A stretch of 64,000 nt of DNA from Halorubrum trapanicum (GTDB lineage Archaea > Halobacteriota > Halobacteria > Halobacteriales > Haloferacaceae): NCBI RefSeq assembly GCF_017873555.1, contig NZ_JAGGKE010000009.1:1-64000 (forward strand), in the 5' to 3' direction. The notes beneath the pieces were generated by a model that was not told the origin of the DNA, searched no databases, and was given only the letters and a program-made list of their open reading frames with translations. This document shows positions 61,314 to 64,000 of this stretch, in pieces (position 1 is the stretch's first letter; each line of letters opens with the position of its first letter). Made by a program: the position numbers and the translations under genes.

Positions 61314-61454
61314 ACGCGTCCGTTCTCGGTCCGTGCGAAAAACCATTTCGGAGGTCGCGACCAGCGCGGATCGGCCGGAACCGCGCTCGCGGTCGGCGGC
61401 GCGGACCGCCGCGGTCCGCGTCGTTTAAACGGATCCTCGGCGTAGCCGGCGTCA

Positions 61455-62600
61455 ATGAGCGAGTCGCGGGAGTTCTGTCCGCGCTGCGGCGACCCGGTCC
61501 CCGAGCGGCGCGACCCCCTCCCGGGCGAGCCGCGCGGGCGTGACGCGCTGCTGTGCGACGACTGCTACTTCGAGGACTTCGACCTGGTCGACGCCCCCGA
61601 CCGGATCGAGGTGCTGGTCTGTTCCGGCTGCGGCGCCGTCAGGCGCGGCGAGTCGTGGCGGGACGTGGGCGCGCGCGACTACACCGACGTCGCCGTCGAC
61701 GAGGTCGCGGAGGCGCTCGGGGTCCACGTCGACGCCGCGGACGTGGAGTGGGGCGTCGAGCCGGAGCAGGTCGACGAGAACACGGTCCGGATGCACTGCC
61801 GCTTCTCGGGCGTCGTCCGCGGCACCCTCCGCTCGGCGGAGGTCACCGTCCCGGTCAAGATCTCGCGCGGGACCTGCGACCGCTGCGGGCGCATCGCCGG
61901 CGGCTACTACGCCGGGATCGTCCAGGTCCGCGCCGACGAGCGCGACCTCACGCCCGCGGAGCGCGCGGAGGCGCTCGAAATCGCCGAGACGTACGTGGCC
62001 GACCAGGAGGCCGACGGCGACCGCGAGGCGTTCATCACGGAGGTGGTGGAGACCGACGACGGGCCGGACATCAAGCTCTCGTCGAACCGGCTCGCGCAGA
62101 ACGTCGCGACGCGGATCACGGAGTCGCTCGGCGGGAGCTTCGAGTCGTACCCGACGCTCGTCACCGAGGACGGCGACGGCAACGAGGTGTACCGCGTCAC
62201 GTTCGCGGTCCGGCTCCCGAAGTACGCCGAAGGCGAGATCGTCGACCCCGAGGACGGCGACGGACCGGTCCTCGTCACGGGCGTCTCCGGCCGCCTCCAG
62301 GGCGTCCGTCTCGCGAGCGGCGCGGAGTACACCTCCGCGTTCGCGGACGCCGAGGCCCCCGACGCGACCCGGCTCGGTACCCGCGACGACGCGACGGAGA
62401 CGACCGTGGTGACCGTCGAGGACGAGAACGCGATCCAGGTCCTCGATCCCGTCACCTACGAGGCGAAGACCGTGCCGAACCCCGCGTTCGTCGACGACGA
62501 CGCCGATTCGGTGCTCGCCTTCGAACACGGCGGCGAGGTCCACCTCGTGCCGGAGGAGGGAGCGGAACCGACCGCGCCGTCGCCGCGAAGGCGAGACTGA
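61455..62600 (+). CDS. Nmd3-like ribosome-associated protein
   Basis: A 381-residue archaeal homolog of Nmd3, the 60S export adaptor in eukaryotes. Zinc ribbons: FCPRCGDPV with LCDDCYFEDFD, and VLVCSGCGAV. The motif GTCDRCGRIAGGYYAGIVQV and LSSNRLAQNVATRI are Nmd3-family signatures. In archaea it likely acts in large-subunit maturation. Divergent from PDCD5. Confidence 0.93.
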   Translation: MSESREFCPRCGDPVPERRDPLPGEPRGRDALLCDDCYFEDFDLVDAPDRIEVLVCSGCGAVRRGESWRDVGARDYTDVAVDEVAEALGVHVDAADVEWGVEPEQVDENTVRMHCRFSGVVRGTLRSAEVTVPVKISRGTCDRCGRIAGGYYAGIVQVRADERDLTPAERAEALEIAETYVADQEADGDREAFITEVVETDDGPDIKLSSNRLAQNVATRITESLGGSFESYPTLVTEDGDGNEVYRVTFAVRLPKYAEGEIVDPEDGDGPVLVTGVSGRLQGVRLASGAEYTSAFADAEAPDATRLGTRDDATETTVVTVEDENAIQVLDPVTYEAKTVPNPAFVDDDADSVLAFEHGGEVHLVPEEGAEPTAPSPRRRD

Positions 62601-62701
62601 CTGGTTCTCGGGGTTTGTTTCGGACGAGAAACTGATCGTTCGTGGGAACGTGTCGAAAAATCGGGTCCGCGGGTCGCGTCGCGACGAAAACGCGTCGCGG
62701 T

Positions 62702-62893
62702 TCAGTCGGCGCGAGCGGGCTGTTCGCGGCCGAGCGCTGCGGCGCGCTCGGAGTCGGTTACCTCGATGCCGCGGCGTTCGAGCTGCTCGATGAATTCGGC
62801 CTCGCTGAGTCCCGCCTGTGCGGCCGCCTGCGACAGCGTCAGGGTTCGCGCACCGTACAGCGTCAGCGCACTCGACAGCCCGTTCGTGGCCAT
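62702..62893 (-). CDS. UPF0175-like small protein
   Basis: A 63-residue protein: ALTLYGARTLTLSQAAAQAG then LSEAEFIEQLERRGIEV matches the UPF0175 pattern, thought to be antitoxin-like or DNA-binding. No PIN-domain toxin lies next to it. Confidence 0.7.
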   Translation of the reverse strand: MATNGLSSALTLYGARTLTLSQAAAQAGLSEAEFIEQLERRGIEVTDSERAAALGREQPARAD

Positions 62894-63063
62894 ACACACA
62901 GTAGTCGCGTGAGGGATTATGAAGGTTACTACTTCATTGAGGGGCCTGATACACCTTATACGATATATATTGACGAATGATCGACGCGGAGATCATAATA
63001 CGACCCGCGCAGCACCGCTCCTCGCCCGCAGGAGTTATACGGTTCTACGGTCGACAGGCGCGC

Positions 63064-63147
63064 ATGGACAGACAACAGATCATCGCGGTGTTTTTCGCGC
63101 TACTCATGGTGAGTTCGATGGTGGCGTACGGCGTCTCCCTGCTGTAG
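63064..63147 (+). CDS. 27-residue membrane microprotein
   Basis: MDRQQIIAVFFALLMVSSMV followed by AYGVSLL: a basic-polar start and one transmembrane helix. AGTTATACGG lies about 30 bases upstream. Very short one-helix proteins of this form recur in haloarchaeal genomes, supporting that it is real, but I cannot confirm by comparison here. Confidence 0.55.
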   Translation: MDRQQIIAVFFALLMVSSMVAYGVSLL

Positions 63148-63189
63148 CCGACGGCCCTTCCCGTCCGGCCGAAGCCGCCCCGCCCCTCG

Positions 63190-64000
63190 TCAGCCGTCGC
63201 CCCAGACGTCGGATAAGGGGTGGTTCTGTCGACGCTCCGCGTCCTGCTCGGAGCGGGTTCGGACCGACTCGTCGCCGGTCGTCCCGCTGTCGGCGGTCGC
63301 GTCGCCGTCGTCGCCTCCGCGACCCGCGTCGCCGCCGGACGAACGGTTCGCGCGGGCGCCGGCCGACTCGGATGAGTGCCGGCTCCGCCGCCGTCCCGCG
63401 CCCACGCCCCCCGCCGGAGACGCGTCGATACCGGCGAGCGCCGCCTCGGGGTCGAACACCGGTAGCGACGGGTTCGTCATCGCGTCGACCTGGTCGCGGA
63501 ACCACGAGGGCGTGTCGGTCTCGGCGCGGTCGAAGAGGTCGAGCAGGGAGTCGTCCGCGAGGTACGTCGCGCCGTAGTCGTCCGGGGCGCGGACGACCCG
63601 CCCGCAGGCCTGAATGACGGTTCGCAGCGCGGTGCGGTTGTACCACGCCCACTGGCCGTCCTCGAGCCGGCGGGCGACCCGCGAGTCGTTCGTGTTCCGG
63701 TACGGCGCCTTACACACCACCTGCCAGCGGCAAAGGTCGCCTTTCAGGTCCAGCGCCTCCTCCATCTTCACGGAGACGAACACCTCCGGGTCCGAGCTCG
63801 CCTTCCACGCCTCCAGCTCGGCGTCGCGGTTCGCCCGGTCGTGACGCCTGACGCGCGCCGCGACGCCGAACTCGCCGAGGCGCTCGGTGAGCCGCTCGGC
63901 GATGTCGTACGAGTGCGCGTGGATCAGCCCCTTCTCGTCGGGGTGTTCCGCCATCAGCCGGACGATGAGTCGGGCGATCTTCGGCACCGTCTCGTCGCGG
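63190..64000 (-). CDS. XPD/DinG-type DNA helicase, C-terminal part (truncated by window edge)
   Basis: At least 269 residues of the C-terminal half of a superfamily 2 helicase; the N-terminal part lies beyond the window. Motif IV-V region: GLIHAHSYDIAERLTERLGE, VFVSVKMEEALDLKGDLCRW, and motif VI QACGRVVRAPDDYGATYLAD (Q-x2-GR-x2-R). The last 90 residues are a disordered Ser/Arg/Gly-rich tail. The XPD/Rad3 type unwinds DNA 5' to 3'; the Fe-S domain would be in the missing part. Confidence 0.85.
   Translation of the reverse strand, partial: RDETVPKIARLIVRLMAEHPDEKGLIHAHSYDIAERLTERLGEFGVAARVRRHDRANRDAELEAWKASSDPEVFVSVKMEEALDLKGDLCRWQVVCKAPYRNTNDSRVARRLEDGQWAWYNRTALRTVIQACGRVVRAPDDYGATYLADDSLLDLFDRAETDTPSWFRDQVDAMTNPSLPVFDPEAALAGIDASPAGGVGAGRRRSRHSSESAGARANRSSGGDAGRGGDDGDATADSGTTGDESVRTRSEQDAERRQNHPLSDVWGDG

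Overview
The window is chromosomal DNA from a haloarchaeon, most like Halorubrum. Proteins are very acidic and Asp/Glu-rich on high-GC DNA. Many promoters look leaderless, with an AT box about 26-30 nt before the start codon, and secreted proteins carry Tat/lipobox signals. The archaeal core genes seen are a 20S proteasome alpha subunit, Lsm with L37e, L11, deoxyhypusine synthase, a type II methionine aminopeptidase, archaeal TrpRS and HisRS, RNase J, a short-chain prenyl synthase, PDCD5, Nmd3 and a SAMP-type ubiquitin-like protein. No plasmid, provirus, IS element, CRISPR array, rRNA or tRNA was found.

Layout. 1-2047: G/C homopolymer (probably an assembly end), two small proteins and two repeat copies. 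2048-9671: psmA, an HTH regulator, an amidase, a HerA-type ATPase, a DUF5518 membrane protein, trpS. 9765-13180: a ModE-like regulator divergent from a tungstate-type ABC operon with an inverted repeat on its start site. 13545-15777: HIT and map, then DUF2249 divergent from a CGCGG-tail peptide. 15784-21928: sensor kinase, Bcp, and a secreted protein/S49 protease/membrane protein cluster. 22123-27341: idsA-rnj, two Tat lipoproteins, lsm-rpl37e. 27895-35706: flavin oxidoreductase, deoxyhypusine synthase, SAMP, a potassium-regulation cluster, UDG, a small HTH protein. 35994-39595: succinate dehydrogenase operon (transcribed C-D-B-A). 39759-43231: cspA, TetR-MFS, rpl11. 43434-53392: UspA, a second HerA-type ATPase, an M28 peptidase, regulators, aldo/keto reductase, acetyltransferase, DJ-1/PfpI, DoxX-like protein. 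53808-63147: CNNM/CBS protein, hisS, a binding protein-chemoreceptor pair, PP-loop ATPase-PDCD5, Nmd3, small proteins. 63190 to the edge: a truncated XPD/DinG-type helicase.

The most striking signal is a family of about 300-400 bp structured repeats, eight copies in 64 kb (two partial or obscured), all intergenic and four of them exactly between convergent genes. All share conserved blocks around a long stem and a second stem whose sequences change between copies while pairing is kept. Several copies carry one to four extra short perfect hairpins with three-base loops. Copies 3, 6 and 8 contain a substitution that reads as U-G on one strand but A-C on the other, hinting that one defined strand is transcribed. 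I treat this as a candidate undescribed ncRNA or structured mobile repeat family. Secondary signals are a SAMP1-like protein with four residues after its diglycine, a CGCGG peptide without a visible maturase, palindromic operators at the tup, TetR and sdh promoters, and a 22-bp tandem duplication across the sdhD/sdhB junction.
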